DNA of 8,278 bases from NCBI GenBank assembly GCA_945919165.1, contig CAMEIZ010000084.1, positions 1 through 8,278 on the forward strand, read 5' to 3'. The notes below the pieces were generated by a model. That model was given only the letters and a program-made list of their open reading frames with translations. It did no database searches and was not told the DNA's origin. Every line of letters starts with the position of its first letter. Position 1 is the first letter of the stretch. The DNA is from an uncultured Traorella sp. (GTDB lineage: Bacteria > Bacillota_I > Bacilli_A > Erysipelotrichales > Erysipelotrichaceae). Of this stretch, positions 1 to 6,409 are shown piece by piece. The position numbers and the translations under genes were made by a program.

Positions 1-455
1 ATGCGGCTTATCAGAATATGGAAAAAATGGAAGCTGAAAAAACAGGAGATCTTTGTCCGGAATGCGGCAGTGAGCTGGTTTACCGCAATGGTCGTTTTGG
101 ACGTTTTATTTCTTGCAGCAATTATCCTGCATGCAAATATACGAAAAGTGAAAATGAAGAAGAAACTGTTTCAGATGAAAAATGTCCTAACTGTGGTTCC
201 CCTATGGTAATGAAAAAGGGACGTTATGGAAGTTTTCTGGCTTGCAGCAATTATCCGCAGTGTAAAACTATCAAAAAGGATGAAAAAGAAAAAACTCAGC
301 CCAAAGAAACCGGAGAAATGTGTCCGGAATGCGGAAAACCACTGATTGAAAGAAAATCACGATATGGAACAACCTTTGTTGGATGTTCAGGTTTTCCAAA
401 ATGCCGATATATTAAAAAAGAACCAAAAAAGAAAAAAGGTGAGAAAGATGAATAA
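1..455 (+). CDS. topA: DNA topoisomerase I, C-terminal zinc-ribbon tail (5' truncated)
   Basis: This is the end of type IA topoisomerase I, which relaxes negative supercoils. The frame is open from base 3 (the first residues read AAYQN), so the gene enters from outside the window and the ATG at 18 is internal. About 150 residues are visible and none belong to the catalytic core. They form three tandem four-cysteine zinc ribbons of the CPxCG...CSxxPxC(K/R) type, encoded at 54-134, 183-263 and 321-404. All twelve cysteines are present, and each unit carries the R(F/Y)G-F-CS signature of topA C-terminal repeats. The protein ends in a lysine-rich tail (KKEPKKKKGEKDE) that probably contacts DNA. 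The stop overlaps the trmFO start by 8 nt, so the two are co-transcribed. Position immediately before trmFO and xerC is the classic Firmicutes order and supports topA over other zinc-ribbon proteins. Confidence 0.93.
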   Translation, partial: AAYQNMEKMEAEKTGDLCPECGSELVYRNGRFGRFISCSNYPACKYTKSENEEETVSDEKCPNCGSPMVMKKGRYGSFLACSNYPQCKTIKKDEKEKTQPKETGEMCPECGKPLIERKSRYGTTFVGCSGFPKCRYIKKEPKKKKGEKDE

Positions 456-1743
456 AGTTACGATTGTCGGAGCAGGACTTGCCGGCTGCGAAGCAGCATG
501 GCAATTAGTCAAGCGCAATATTCCTGTCAGATTGATTGAAATGCGTCCTGCAAAGATGACACCGGCTCATAAAAGTGAGTATTTCTGTGAACTGGTTTGT
601 TCAAATTCTTTAAGAAGTAATGAAATTACTTCAGCTGTTGGTCTTTTAAAAGAAGAGATGCGTCAATTTGATTCGCTTATTTTGCGAGCAGCTGATCAAT
701 ACCGGATTCCTGCAGGAAGTGCTTTGGCAGTTGATCGTGAGAACTTTTCAAAAGAAATTACCAGCATTTTGAAACAGCACCCATTGGTAGAGGTTGTCTG
801 TGAAGAAGTGACATCAATTCCTGAAGGATATTGTATAGTTGCAAGCGGACCTTTAACGAGTGATGCTCTTTCTTTAAGTATTCAAAACTTGCTTCATGAG
901 GAGGATTTTCATTTTTATGATGCAGCGGCTCCTATCATTTATAAGGATTCAATTGATTTTTCAAAAGCATACTATAAATCAAGATATGATAAAGATGAAG
1001 CCAGCTATATTAACTGCCCTTTAACAAAGGAAGAATTTGAAGCCTTTTATCAGGAAGTAATTCATGCAGAATGTGCCCAACTTCATGAATTTGAAGAAGA
1101 AAAATATTTTGAAGGATGCATGCCATTTGAAGAAATGGCCAGAAGAGGAGAAAAAACATTATTGTTTGGTCCAATGAAGCCAGTTGGCTTAGAGACACAA
1201 ACTCAGCATCCCTATGCTGTTGTACAGCTTCGTCAGGATAATGCAGCAGCTTCTTTATACAATATTGTTGGTTTTCAGACTCATTTGACATGGCCTGAAC
1301 AAAAACGTGTATTATCCATGGTGCCGGGTTTAGAAAATGCTCGTTTTGCCCGTTATGGAGTGATGCATCGCAATACTTATATCTGTTCACCTAAGGTACT
1401 GAAAGCTACTTATGAATGTAAACTGAAAGATAATCTGTTTTTTGCGGGACAGATGTGCGGAGTTGAAGGTTATATCGAATCAGCAGCCAGCGGATTGTTA
1501 GCTGGATTGAATGTCGCCAATCGCATTCGTGGAAAAGAATGTGTGATTTTGCCGCCTAGCTGTATGATGGGAGCTATGGCTCATTATATTACTCATACGC
1601 ATCCCAAGTATTTTCAGCCGATGAATGCTACATATGGCATTATGCAGTGTTTAGTGAAAACAAATAAGCAGAACAAAAAAGAAAAACTGGCTCAACAGGC
1701 ATTAAGTGTGATCCGGGAAAAGAAGGTTTTGTTTGATGAATGA
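448..1743 (+). CDS. trmFO: tRNA (uracil-54-C5)-methyltransferase TrmFO (FAD, methylene-THF dependent)
   Basis: TrmFO makes 5-methyluridine at position 54 of the tRNA T-loop, taking the methyl carbon from methylene-tetrahydrofolate and using FADH2 as reductant. It is a cytosolic flavoprotein. The 431-residue product has the usual family length. Residues 2-17 form the Rossmann FAD loop (VTIVGAGLAGCEAA, with G8-G10-G13). The conserved block ending ELVCSNSLRSN places Cys51, and GCMPFEEMARRG places Cys224. These match the two functional cysteines known in the family (Cys53 and Cys226 in Bacillus subtilis). The C-terminal half has the GLETQTQHPYAVVQLRQDN and FAGQMCGVEGYIES family blocks. I chose the ATG at 448 because it follows AAGGTGAG at 436-443 and begins MNKVTIVGAG directly; the reading frame is open further upstream, but that part overlaps topA and is not TrmFO-like. 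It overlaps topA and xerC by 8 nt each, which implies translational coupling. Confidence 0.97.
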   Translation: MNKVTIVGAGLAGCEAAWQLVKRNIPVRLIEMRPAKMTPAHKSEYFCELVCSNSLRSNEITSAVGLLKEEMRQFDSLILRAADQYRIPAGSALAVDRENFSKEITSILKQHPLVEVVCEEVTSIPEGYCIVASGPLTSDALSLSIQNLLHEEDFHFYDAAAPIIYKDSIDFSKAYYKSRYDKDEASYINCPLTKEEFEAFYQEVIHAECAQLHEFEEEKYFEGCMPFEEMARRGEKTLLFGPMKPVGLETQTQHPYAVVQLRQDNAAASLYNIVGFQTHLTWPEQKRVLSMVPGLENARFARYGVMHRNTYICSPKVLKATYECKLKDNLFFAGQMCGVEGYIESAASGLLAGLNVANRIRGKECVILPPSCMMGAMAHYITHTHPKYFQPMNATYGIMQCLVKTNKQNKKEKLAQQALSVIREKKVLFDE

Positions 1744-2620
1744 GTGGATGGAGTCCTTTTTAACATACGTTTATCAGATCAATTCCCAAAGTGAGCATAC
1801 CATTGAAAATTATCGTCATGATCTGCATGTATTTGAACAATTTCTCAATCGTGAAGGACTTGATTGGAAAGATGTTGACCGTGATGTTATTTTGAACTAC
1901 ATTTCATATCTGAGAATGGAATGTCATTTGAAAAGCTCATCAGTTGCCAGAAGAGTTTCGACTCTTCGTTCCTTTTATCGTTATCTGGGTGAATATCATG
2001 GATTGGATCAACAGCCTTTTGCGTTAATTCAATTAGGAAAAAAAGAGCGAAAAATACCGGAATTTCTTTATTATGATGAAATGATTGCGCTTTTGGATAG
2101 TATTCCATTAGACAATGATGAAAATATTCGCAATCGTGCCATGTTTGAATTGATGTATGCCAGTGGTCTGCGTGTCAGTGAAGTCGTTTCATTAACCATT
2201 GATAATATTGATTTGAATGATCAGGTATTAAGAATCATCGGAAAACGTAAAAAAGAAAGAATTGACCCTTTTTATGATGATGCTAAAAAGTACTTGGAAA
2301 TCTATCTCCATCAGGTAAGAAAAAAACAGTGTACAGAAAAAGAAAGAATTTGTTTTTTGAATCGCAATGGAAAACCTCTGACAACCAGAGGAGTTGAATA
2401 TATTTTAGATAAAGTGGTAAAAAAATCGGATTTAATCATTCAGGTTCATCCTCATATGTTTCGGCATTCCTTCGCCACTCATCTTTTAGACAATGGTGCT
2501 GATTTACGTGTTGTACAAGAGCTTTTAGGACATAGCTCTCTTTCTACAACACAGATTTATACGCATGTATCAAAGGAACATTTACAAAAAACTTATGAAA
2601 AAGCTTTTCCTCGGGGATAG
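1736..2620 (+). CDS. xerC: Tyrosine recombinase XerC (CodV-like)
   Basis: This is a site-specific tyrosine recombinase that, with XerD, resolves chromosome dimers at dif during division. The product has 294 residues, normal for Xer proteins. An N-terminal SAM-like core-binding domain (about residues 1-85) precedes the catalytic domain. All active-site residues are visible: Arg146 (ASGLRVSE), Lys170 in the beta-hairpin (IIGKRKKER), His240 and Arg243 (HPHMFRHSFATHLL), His266 (LLGHSSLSTTQ) and nucleophile Tyr275 (QIYTHV). XerC and XerD are hard to separate by eye. I call XerC because the gene directly follows topA-trmFO, as codV/xerC does in Bacillus. The ATG at 1736 sits 9 nt after AGAAGG (1721-1726); a TTG at 1733 is an alternative start adding one residue. 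The first 8 nt overlap the end of trmFO. The terminator stem begins inside the last codons. Confidence 0.93.
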   Translation: MNEWMESFLTYVYQINSQSEHTIENYRHDLHVFEQFLNREGLDWKDVDRDVILNYISYLRMECHLKSSSVARRVSTLRSFYRYLGEYHGLDQQPFALIQLGKKERKIPEFLYYDEMIALLDSIPLDNDENIRNRAMFELMYASGLRVSEVVSLTIDNIDLNDQVLRIIGKRKKERIDPFYDDAKKYLEIYLHQVRKKQCTEKERICFLNRNGKPLTTRGVEYILDKVVKKSDLIIQVHPHMFRHSFATHLLDNGADLRVVQELLGHSSLSTTQIYTHVSKEHLQKTYEKAFPRG

Positions 2621-2627
2621 CTTTTTT
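2598..2627 (+). terminator. Intrinsic terminator of the topA-trmFO-xerC operon
   Basis: AAAAAGCT (2598-2605) pairs perfectly with AGCTTTTT (2619-2626). An inner TCC/GGA stem (2608-2610/2615-2617) is capped by TCGG, and the T-run extends to 2627. The left arm and loop lie inside the last codons of xerC and the right arm begins at its stop codon. A new promoter follows at once, which supports a transcription unit boundary here. Confidence 0.7.
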
Positions 2628-2651
2628 ATTATGAGAATCGAATGAATTTGA

Positions 2652-2679
2652 TTGAATCTTAACTGAAAAAGAGTATAAT
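2652..2679 (+). promoter_or_regulatory. Sigma-A-type promoter for the PII-like/antiporter unit
   Basis: TTGAAT (2652-2657) and a perfect TATAAT (2674-2679) are separated by 16 nt. An overlapping TTGATT (2648-2653) would give a poorer 20-nt spacer. Initiation is expected near 2686, leaving a short leader before GAAGGGA (2694-2700), the ribosome binding site of the PII-like gene. No operator is evident. Confidence 0.6.
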
Positions 2680-2704
2680 TACATCGTTAGAAAGAAGGGA
2701 TCAT

Positions 2705-3055
2705 ATGCAGCTTTTAATATTGATTTTAAAACAGGTTGAGCTGATTGAAGATTTGTTAAAGAAAATGGCTGAAAATAACATACGGGGATGTACGATTTTA
2801 GATGGACATGGAATGGGAGAATCGTTAGCCAATATGGAAGATCTTCCAATGTTTGGTACTTTAAGAGCCATGATGGCTACCAGTAATAAGCAGCCTAGCA
2901 AAGTGCTGATGATGGCTGTTAAAGATGATGAAATTATTAAAACATGCGAAGTAATCAAAAGTGTTGTGGGGGATTTGTCAAAACCAAATACGGGAATCAT
3001 GCTGAGTGTTCCGGTGTATTATTGTGAAGGACTGGTTGATACTTCATGCAAGTAA
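2705..3055 (+). CDS. Atypical PII-like signalling protein
   Basis: This is a small cytosolic protein of 116 residues that I assign to the PII (GlnB-like) superfamily. PII proteins are trimers that bind nucleotides and control transporters or enzymes by contact. The visible pattern is a ferredoxin-like beta-alpha-beta repeat: strand LLILIL (3-8), helix VELIEDLLKKMAEN, strand GCTILDGHGMG (28-38), a short T-loop-like stretch (40-65), strand KVLMMAV, helix DEIIKTCEVIKSVVG, then GDLSKPNTGIMLSVPV (89-104). That last block resembles the PII B-loop and final strand. The canonical uridylylation motif (YRGAEY) is absent, so control by GlnD-type modification is unlikely. The start follows GAAGGGA (2694-2700). 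The stop overlaps the antiporter gene by 10 nt, so the antiporter is the likely partner (inference). A CutA-like fold is the main alternative. The superfamily call is fairly confident; the ligand is unknown. Confidence 0.72.
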   Translation: MQLLILILKQVELIEDLLKKMAENNIRGCTILDGHGMGESLANMEDLPMFGTLRAMMATSNKQPSKVLMMAVKDDEIIKTCEVIKSVVGDLSKPNTGIMLSVPVYYCEGLVDTSCK

Positions 3056-4215
3056 ATTTATTTACTACGATTGCTTTGTGTCTTTTTCTTTCGCTTGGAG
3101 CTACTCGAATCGTCAAGCTGGTTAAATTGCCGAATGTCACGGGTTATTTGATTATGGGATTGATCATGGGACCTTATTGTTTGAAAGTGATACCAACTGA
3201 TATGATTGAACAGCTGTCAATTATTCCTGAAGTCGCTTTGGGATTTATTGCTTTGTCCATTGGTGCTGAATTTAAGCTTTCTTATTTGAAACAGGTTGGT
3301 AAGACACCGGTTGTGATTGCTTTTCTGGAAGGCTTTGGTGCTGTTTTGGTTGTTGATATAGCTTTGATTTTAAGTGGGCAGAACGCAGCTTTTTCGCTTT
3401 GCCTGGGAGCTATTGCTGCCGCAACAGCACCGGCAGCCACGTTAATGGTTGTAAAGCAGTATAAAGCAAAAGGGCCGTTGACCAGTACACTTTTACCGGT
3501 CGTGGCAATTGATGATGCGGTTGCTTTGATCGCCTTTGGAGTAAGTGTTGCACTGGCTAAATCGATCCAGGATCCTCAAAGTTCCTCACTCATGGCAGCA
3601 CTGATTTCTCCTCTTTTGGAAATTGTGGAAGCATTTGGTTTAGGAGCCCTATTGGGAATTGCATTTAGCTGGCTGACAAAACAGTTTCATTCTCGTGATA
3701 ATCGTTTATCTGTTGCCATCGCAATGGTTTTTGTTTGTCTGGGAATCTGTGACATGCTGAATATCTCCAATCTGTTATGCTGTATGATGATGTCAGCTGT
3801 TTATGTCAATTTAAGTGATGTTTATGAAAAGGTATTTGAACTGACGGATCGTATCAGTGCACCGCTTTTTATGCTGTTTTTCTTTTTAAGCGGTGCCGAT
3901 TTAAATGTTGGTATCATTCAAAGTGTTGGAATGATTGGTATCATCTATGTGGTTTTCCGCGTCGTAGGAAAAGTTAGCGGTGCTTATCTGGGAGCAAAAA
4001 TCTGCAAAGCAGAAGAGAGTGTACAGAAATATCTGGGTTTCACCTTAATTCCACAAGCGGGTGTTGCCATTGGTCTGGCAGCAACAGCTATGAATGTTGT
4101 TCCTGAATATGGCATGCAGATAAGAACGATTATTTTATGTGGTACAGTGATTTATGAATTAATAGGACCGCTTACCACAAAGATAGCACTCAAAAAAGCT
4201 CATGAAATCAGTTGA
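3046..4215 (+). CDS. Cation:proton antiporter, CPA family (Na+/H+ or K+/H+ exchanger-like)
   Basis: This is a polytopic inner-membrane protein of 389 residues with about 11-12 hydrophobic segments from residue 5 onward. The LPNVTGYLIMGLIMGPY block near residues 28-42 is typical of the monovalent cation:proton antiporters. The exchanger core is recognisable: an ATAPAAT stretch (126-132), matching the unwound helix, and adjacent Asp156-Asp157 in VVAIDDAVAL, the acidic pair of CPA2-type exchangers. PQAGVAIGLA near the C-terminus matches a conserved late helix. There is no RCK/TrkA-N or other cytoplasmic tail, unlike KefB/KefC. Ion specificity cannot be read; Na+ or K+ are both possible. The ATG at 3046 is the only reasonable start, because an in-frame TGA lies at 3037. 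Its GAAGGA (3026-3031) is 14 nt away, farther than ideal, so expression probably depends on coupling to the overlapping PII-like gene. That pairing suggests PII-like control in trans (inference). Confidence 0.87.
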   Translation: MQVNLFTTIALCLFLSLGATRIVKLVKLPNVTGYLIMGLIMGPYCLKVIPTDMIEQLSIIPEVALGFIALSIGAEFKLSYLKQVGKTPVVIAFLEGFGAVLVVDIALILSGQNAAFSLCLGAIAAATAPAATLMVVKQYKAKGPLTSTLLPVVAIDDAVALIAFGVSVALAKSIQDPQSSSLMAALISPLLEIVEAFGLGALLGIAFSWLTKQFHSRDNRLSVAIAMVFVCLGICDMLNISNLLCCMMMSAVYVNLSDVYEKVFELTDRISAPLFMLFFFLSGADLNVGIIQSVGMIGIIYVVFRVVGKVSGAYLGAKICKAEESVQKYLGFTLIPQAGVAIGLAATAMNVVPEYGMQIRTIILCGTVIYELIGPLTTKIALKKAHEIS

Positions 4216-4220
4216 TGAAG

Positions 4221-4250
4221 TTTGCTTCATTGAAAAAATGATGAAGCAAA
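4221..4250 (+). repeat. Perfect 10-bp inverted repeat after the antiporter gene
   Basis: TTTGCTTCAT (4221-4230) and ATGAAGCAAA (4241-4250) are exact reverse complements around a 10-nt loop. The hairpin starts 5 nt after the antiporter stop and is followed by GC and an A-run, not a T-run. It is therefore not a canonical terminator on the plus strand. It may protect the mRNA 3' end or be a processing site. The structure is certain, the role is not. Confidence 0.6.
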
Positions 4251-4273
4251 GCAAAAAAAGAGTGATGATTGAA

Positions 4274-4311
4274 TGATTTTAAGATAAAACGTGAAAATAA
4301 TCTCAAAATCA
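4274..4311 (+). repeat. Imperfect inverted repeat in the spacer before rpsB
   Basis: TGATTTT (4274-4280) pairs with AAAATCA (4305-4311). After an A/C mismatch, AGAT (4282-4285) pairs with ATCT (4300-4303), leaving a 14-nt loop. There is no following T-run. Because it is AT-rich, it may be chance pairing in a low-GC spacer. It lies between two other potential hairpins. Confidence 0.35.
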
Positions 4312-4325
4312 ATGATGAAATAATA

Positions 4326-4353
4326 AAAACCCTTGTTTTTCAGGGATTTTTAT
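4326..4353 (+). terminator. Probable intrinsic terminator of the PII-like/antiporter unit
   Basis: An A-run followed by CCCT (to 4333) pairs with AGGG-A-TTTTT (about 4342-4351), with one bulged A, around a T-rich loop. The right arm runs into a T-rich stretch. The stem is imperfect but has the usual shape of low-GC terminators. It overlaps the -35 and spacer of the rpsB promoter, so it closes one unit as the next begins. Confidence 0.5.
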
Positions 4354-4361
4354 TCTATAAT
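4333..4361 (+). promoter_or_regulatory. Promoter of rpsB-tsf
   Basis: TTGTTT (4333-4338) and a perfect TATAAT (4356-4361) have the optimal 17-nt spacing. The predicted start near 4368 coincides with the base of a 5-bp hairpin (GCGCT-CTT-AGCGC, 4368-4380), which would cap the 5' end of the mRNA. A strong promoter suits a ribosomal protein operon. The -35 lies within the upstream terminator stem. Confidence 0.7.
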
Positions 4362-4367
4362 ATACGA

Positions 4368-4492
4368 GCGCTCTTAGCGCCAACTACACACATCATGGAT
4401 TCTCTGATCCGTGCCTTAGTCCCGAAGTTGGTTGATGATGATAGGTTATCAGAGATAAGAAATGATGGAGGAAAAACGGAGGAATTCAAATT
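4368..4492 (+). promoter_or_regulatory. Structured 5' leader of rpsB, candidate S2 autoregulatory RNA
   Basis: The roughly 125-nt untranslated leader has several perfect complementarities. A 5'-end hairpin forms at 4368-4372/4376-4380. A long-range 8-bp helix joins TCTCTGAT (4401-4408) to ATCAGAGA (4448-4455). CATCAT (4391-4396) can pair outside that helix with ATGATG at 4462-4467, which touches the first GGAGGA, or instead with ATGATG at 4435-4440. CCAACT/AGTTGG (4380-4385/4426-4431) would cross the 8-bp helix as a pseudoknot. There are two ribosome-binding-like motifs, GGAGGA at 4467-4472 and 4478-4483; the second is 9 nt from the rpsB ATG and is the likely functional one. S2 represses its own operon in enterobacteria through a leader RNA. 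Whether this RNA does the same is inference. An 80-codon frame crossing the leader does not look like a protein. Confidence 0.5.
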
Positions 4493-5431
4493 ATGGCAGT
4501 TGTTTCAATGAGAAAATTATTGGAAGCCGGTACTCATTTTGGACATCAGACTCGCAGATGGAATCCTAAAATGAAACCAAACATTTATGCATCTAGAAAT
4601 GGTGTATATATTATCAACCTGGAAAAAACTCAGGCTCAGATCGAAGAAGCTTACACAAAGCTGAATCAGATTGCTGCTGAAGGCGGAAAAGTATTATTTG
4701 TCGGAACTAAAAAACAGGCTCAGCAGATTGTCATGGATGAAGCTTTACGTTCAGGTTCATTCTATGTAAATCAGAGATGGTTAGGCGGACTTTTAACAAA
4801 CTTCAGAACAATCCAGAAGCGTGTAAAACGTTTAATTGAAATCGAAGAAATGGAAGCAAACGGAACTTTGGATATTTATCCTAAGAAAGAAGTTGCTCAG
4901 ATCAAGAAGGAAAAAGCAAAACTTGAAAATTCACTGGGCGGTATCAAGGAAATGAAAAAACTTCCAAATGCTTTATTCGTTATTGACCCAAAAGAAGAAC
5001 ACAATGCTGTTGCAGAAGCTAAGAAATTAGGTATTCCTGTATTTGCTATGGTAGATACAAACTGTGACCCTGAAGTGGTTGACTACGCTATCGCTTCAAA
5101 TGATGATGCTGTTCGTTCTATCAAATTAGTTGTTGAATTAATTGCTGATGCTATTGTTGAAGCAAAAGGCGGATTATTATCTGTTGCTCGTCAGGAAGAA
5201 GAAGGCGAAGATGTAACAATGGCTGATGTCATTGTGAATGTTGAAGAACAGATTGCTGAAAATGAAAGACGTCGTCGTCAGAAAAATGAAGAAAGACGTG
5301 CTCAGCAGGCTCAGCGCCGTCCATACAACAAGGATGGAAAAAGAGGCGGACGTCCTTTTGTTAAAAGAGAAAAAGAAGAAGTTGCAACTGAAGGAACTGT
5401 TGCAGAACCAGTAAGCGAAAGCGCTGAATAG
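4493..5431 (+). CDS. rpsB: 30S ribosomal protein S2 with long charged C-terminal tail
   Basis: S2 is a late-assembling 30S subunit protein on the solvent side that helps recruit S1-like factors and stabilise the head-body junction. The core is textbook: MRKLLEAGTHFGHQTRRWNPKMKP at the N-terminus, LEKT, GTKKQAQ, YVNQRWLGGLLTNF, the coiled-coil-like helical hairpin, and DTNCDP...AIASNDDA. The core ends near residue 227 (VEAKGG). The protein is 312 residues, against about 230-260 in most bacteria. From about residue 257 it has an arginine-rich segment (NERRRRQKNEERRAQQAQRR), then a Lys/Arg/Gly stretch and an acidic end (VSESAE). This tail is probably disordered. The start follows GGAGGA at 4478-4483. 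tsf lies 18 nt downstream and shares the transcript. Confidence 0.98.
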   Translation: MAVVSMRKLLEAGTHFGHQTRRWNPKMKPNIYASRNGVYIINLEKTQAQIEEAYTKLNQIAAEGGKVLFVGTKKQAQQIVMDEALRSGSFYVNQRWLGGLLTNFRTIQKRVKRLIEIEEMEANGTLDIYPKKEVAQIKKEKAKLENSLGGIKEMKKLPNALFVIDPKEEHNAVAEAKKLGIPVFAMVDTNCDPEVVDYAIASNDDAVRSIKLVVELIADAIVEAKGGLLSVARQEEEGEDVTMADVIVNVEEQIAENERRRRQKNEERRAQQAQRRPYNKDGKRGGRPFVKREKEEVATEGTVAEPVSESAE

Positions 5432-5449
5432 TCTTTAGGCGGAAAAAAG

Positions 5450-6340
5450 ATGGCAATTACAGCTCAGGATGTTAAAGTATTAAGAGAAAAAACCGGAGCA
5501 GGAATGATGGACTGCAAAAAAGCCCTGACTGAATGTGATGGAGATATTGAAAAAGCAAGTGAATGGTTAAGAGAAAAAGGTATTGCAAAAGCTGCTAAGA
5601 AAGCAGGACGTATTGCAGCTGAAGGTGCAACTCGTGTTGCTGTAGAAGGCAATACTGCAGTTATCTTTGAAGTTAACTCAGAAACTGACTTTGTAGCTAA
5701 AAACGAACAGTTCGTTGCTCTTTTAGATACAATTCAGGGATTATTGTTGGCTAACAAGCCTGCTGATCTGAATGCAGCAATGGCTTGCAAAGCAAATGAT
5801 AAAACATTGGAAGAATTGATTACTGATGCTACAGCTACAATCGGAGAAAAAATTACTTTCAGAAGATTTGAAGTTGTAACAAAAGGTGATGATGATGCCT
5901 TTGGTGCTTATATCCACATGGGTGGAAAGATTTCTGCATTAAGTGTACTGAGCGGTACAAATGATACTCAGCTTGCAAAAGATATCGCAATGCAGGTTGC
6001 TTCTATGAATCCTCAGTTCGTTTCACGTGATGAAATGCCTAAAGAATTTGTTGAAAATGAAAGACATGTTCAGTTGGAAATCTTAAAGAATGATGAAAAA
6101 CTGGCTAACAAACCTGAAAAAGTACTTCACGGTATCGTTGAAGGAAGATTAACAAAATCTCTTCAGGAAATTTCATTAGTTGATCAGATTTACTTCAAGG
6201 ATCCTAACTTAAAGGTAGGACAGTATGTGAAGAATGCTAACGCTGCTGTTAAATCATTCGTTCGCTATGCTGTAGGCGAAGGAATCGAAAAACGTCAGGA
6301 AAACTTTGCTGAAGAAGTAATGTCTCAGATTAAGGGATAA
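5450..6340 (+). CDS. tsf: Translation elongation factor Ts
   Basis: EF-Ts is the cytosolic exchange factor that releases GDP from EF-Tu so that it can reload GTP. The 296-residue length is normal. The N-terminal UBA-like domain carries the first family signature (LREKTGAGMMDCKKAL, residues 11-26). The second signature, EVNSETDFVAKN, follows, with the EF-Tu-contacting TDFV at residues 79-82. The subdomains and C-terminal module (MNPQFVSRDEMP, HGIVEGRL, QIYFKDPNLKVGQYVK, VKSFVRYAVGEGIE) are all present. The ATG at 5450 follows AGGCGG (5437-5442) with 7 nt spacing, and the gene lies 18 nt after rpsB. A strong terminator follows at once, so pyrH and frr, which follow tsf in many bacteria, are not co-transcribed here. 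Confidence 0.98.
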   Translation: MAITAQDVKVLREKTGAGMMDCKKALTECDGDIEKASEWLREKGIAKAAKKAGRIAAEGATRVAVEGNTAVIFEVNSETDFVAKNEQFVALLDTIQGLLLANKPADLNAAMACKANDKTLEELITDATATIGEKITFRRFEVVTKGDDDAFGAYIHMGGKISALSVLSGTNDTQLAKDIAMQVASMNPQFVSRDEMPKEFVENERHVQLEILKNDEKLANKPEKVLHGIVEGRLTKSLQEISLVDQIYFKDPNLKVGQYVKNANAAVKSFVRYAVGEGIEKRQENFAEEVMSQIKG

Positions 6341-6344
6341 TGAT

Positions 6345-6370
6345 AAAAGACGGGCAACCGTCTTTTTTTT
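6345..6370 (+). terminator. Intrinsic terminator of rpsB-tsf
   Basis: AAAAGACGG (6345-6353) and CCGTCTTTT (6358-6366) form a perfect 9-bp stem closed by a GCAA tetraloop, and the T-run continues to 6370. It lies 4 nt after the tsf stop. This is the clearest terminator in the window. Confidence 0.93.
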
Positions 6371-6409
6371 GTAATTTTTTAAAAAAAAGATACGCTGAAA
6401 AAAGATCGG

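Noticed and set aside
1010..1390. Minus-strand open frame of 126 codons opposite trmFO
   Set aside because: It lies wholly within the well-supported trmFO gene, has no family motifs and reads as an antisense shadow of its codons.
2701..3000. Minus-strand open frame opposite the PII-like gene
   Set aside because: The plus-strand frame has promoter, ribosome binding site and PII-like pattern; the opposite frame has none of these.
4221..4250. The perfect inverted repeat as the antiporter gene's terminator
   Set aside because: It is followed by GC and an A-run on the plus strand, and on the minus strand the U-tract would precede the hairpin. It lacks a terminator U-tract in either direction.
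4269..4511. An 80-codon plus-strand frame across the rpsB leader
   Set aside because: It has no ribosome binding site, crosses the rpsB promoter and structured leader, runs out of frame into rpsB and resembles no protein family. The leader function explains the region better.
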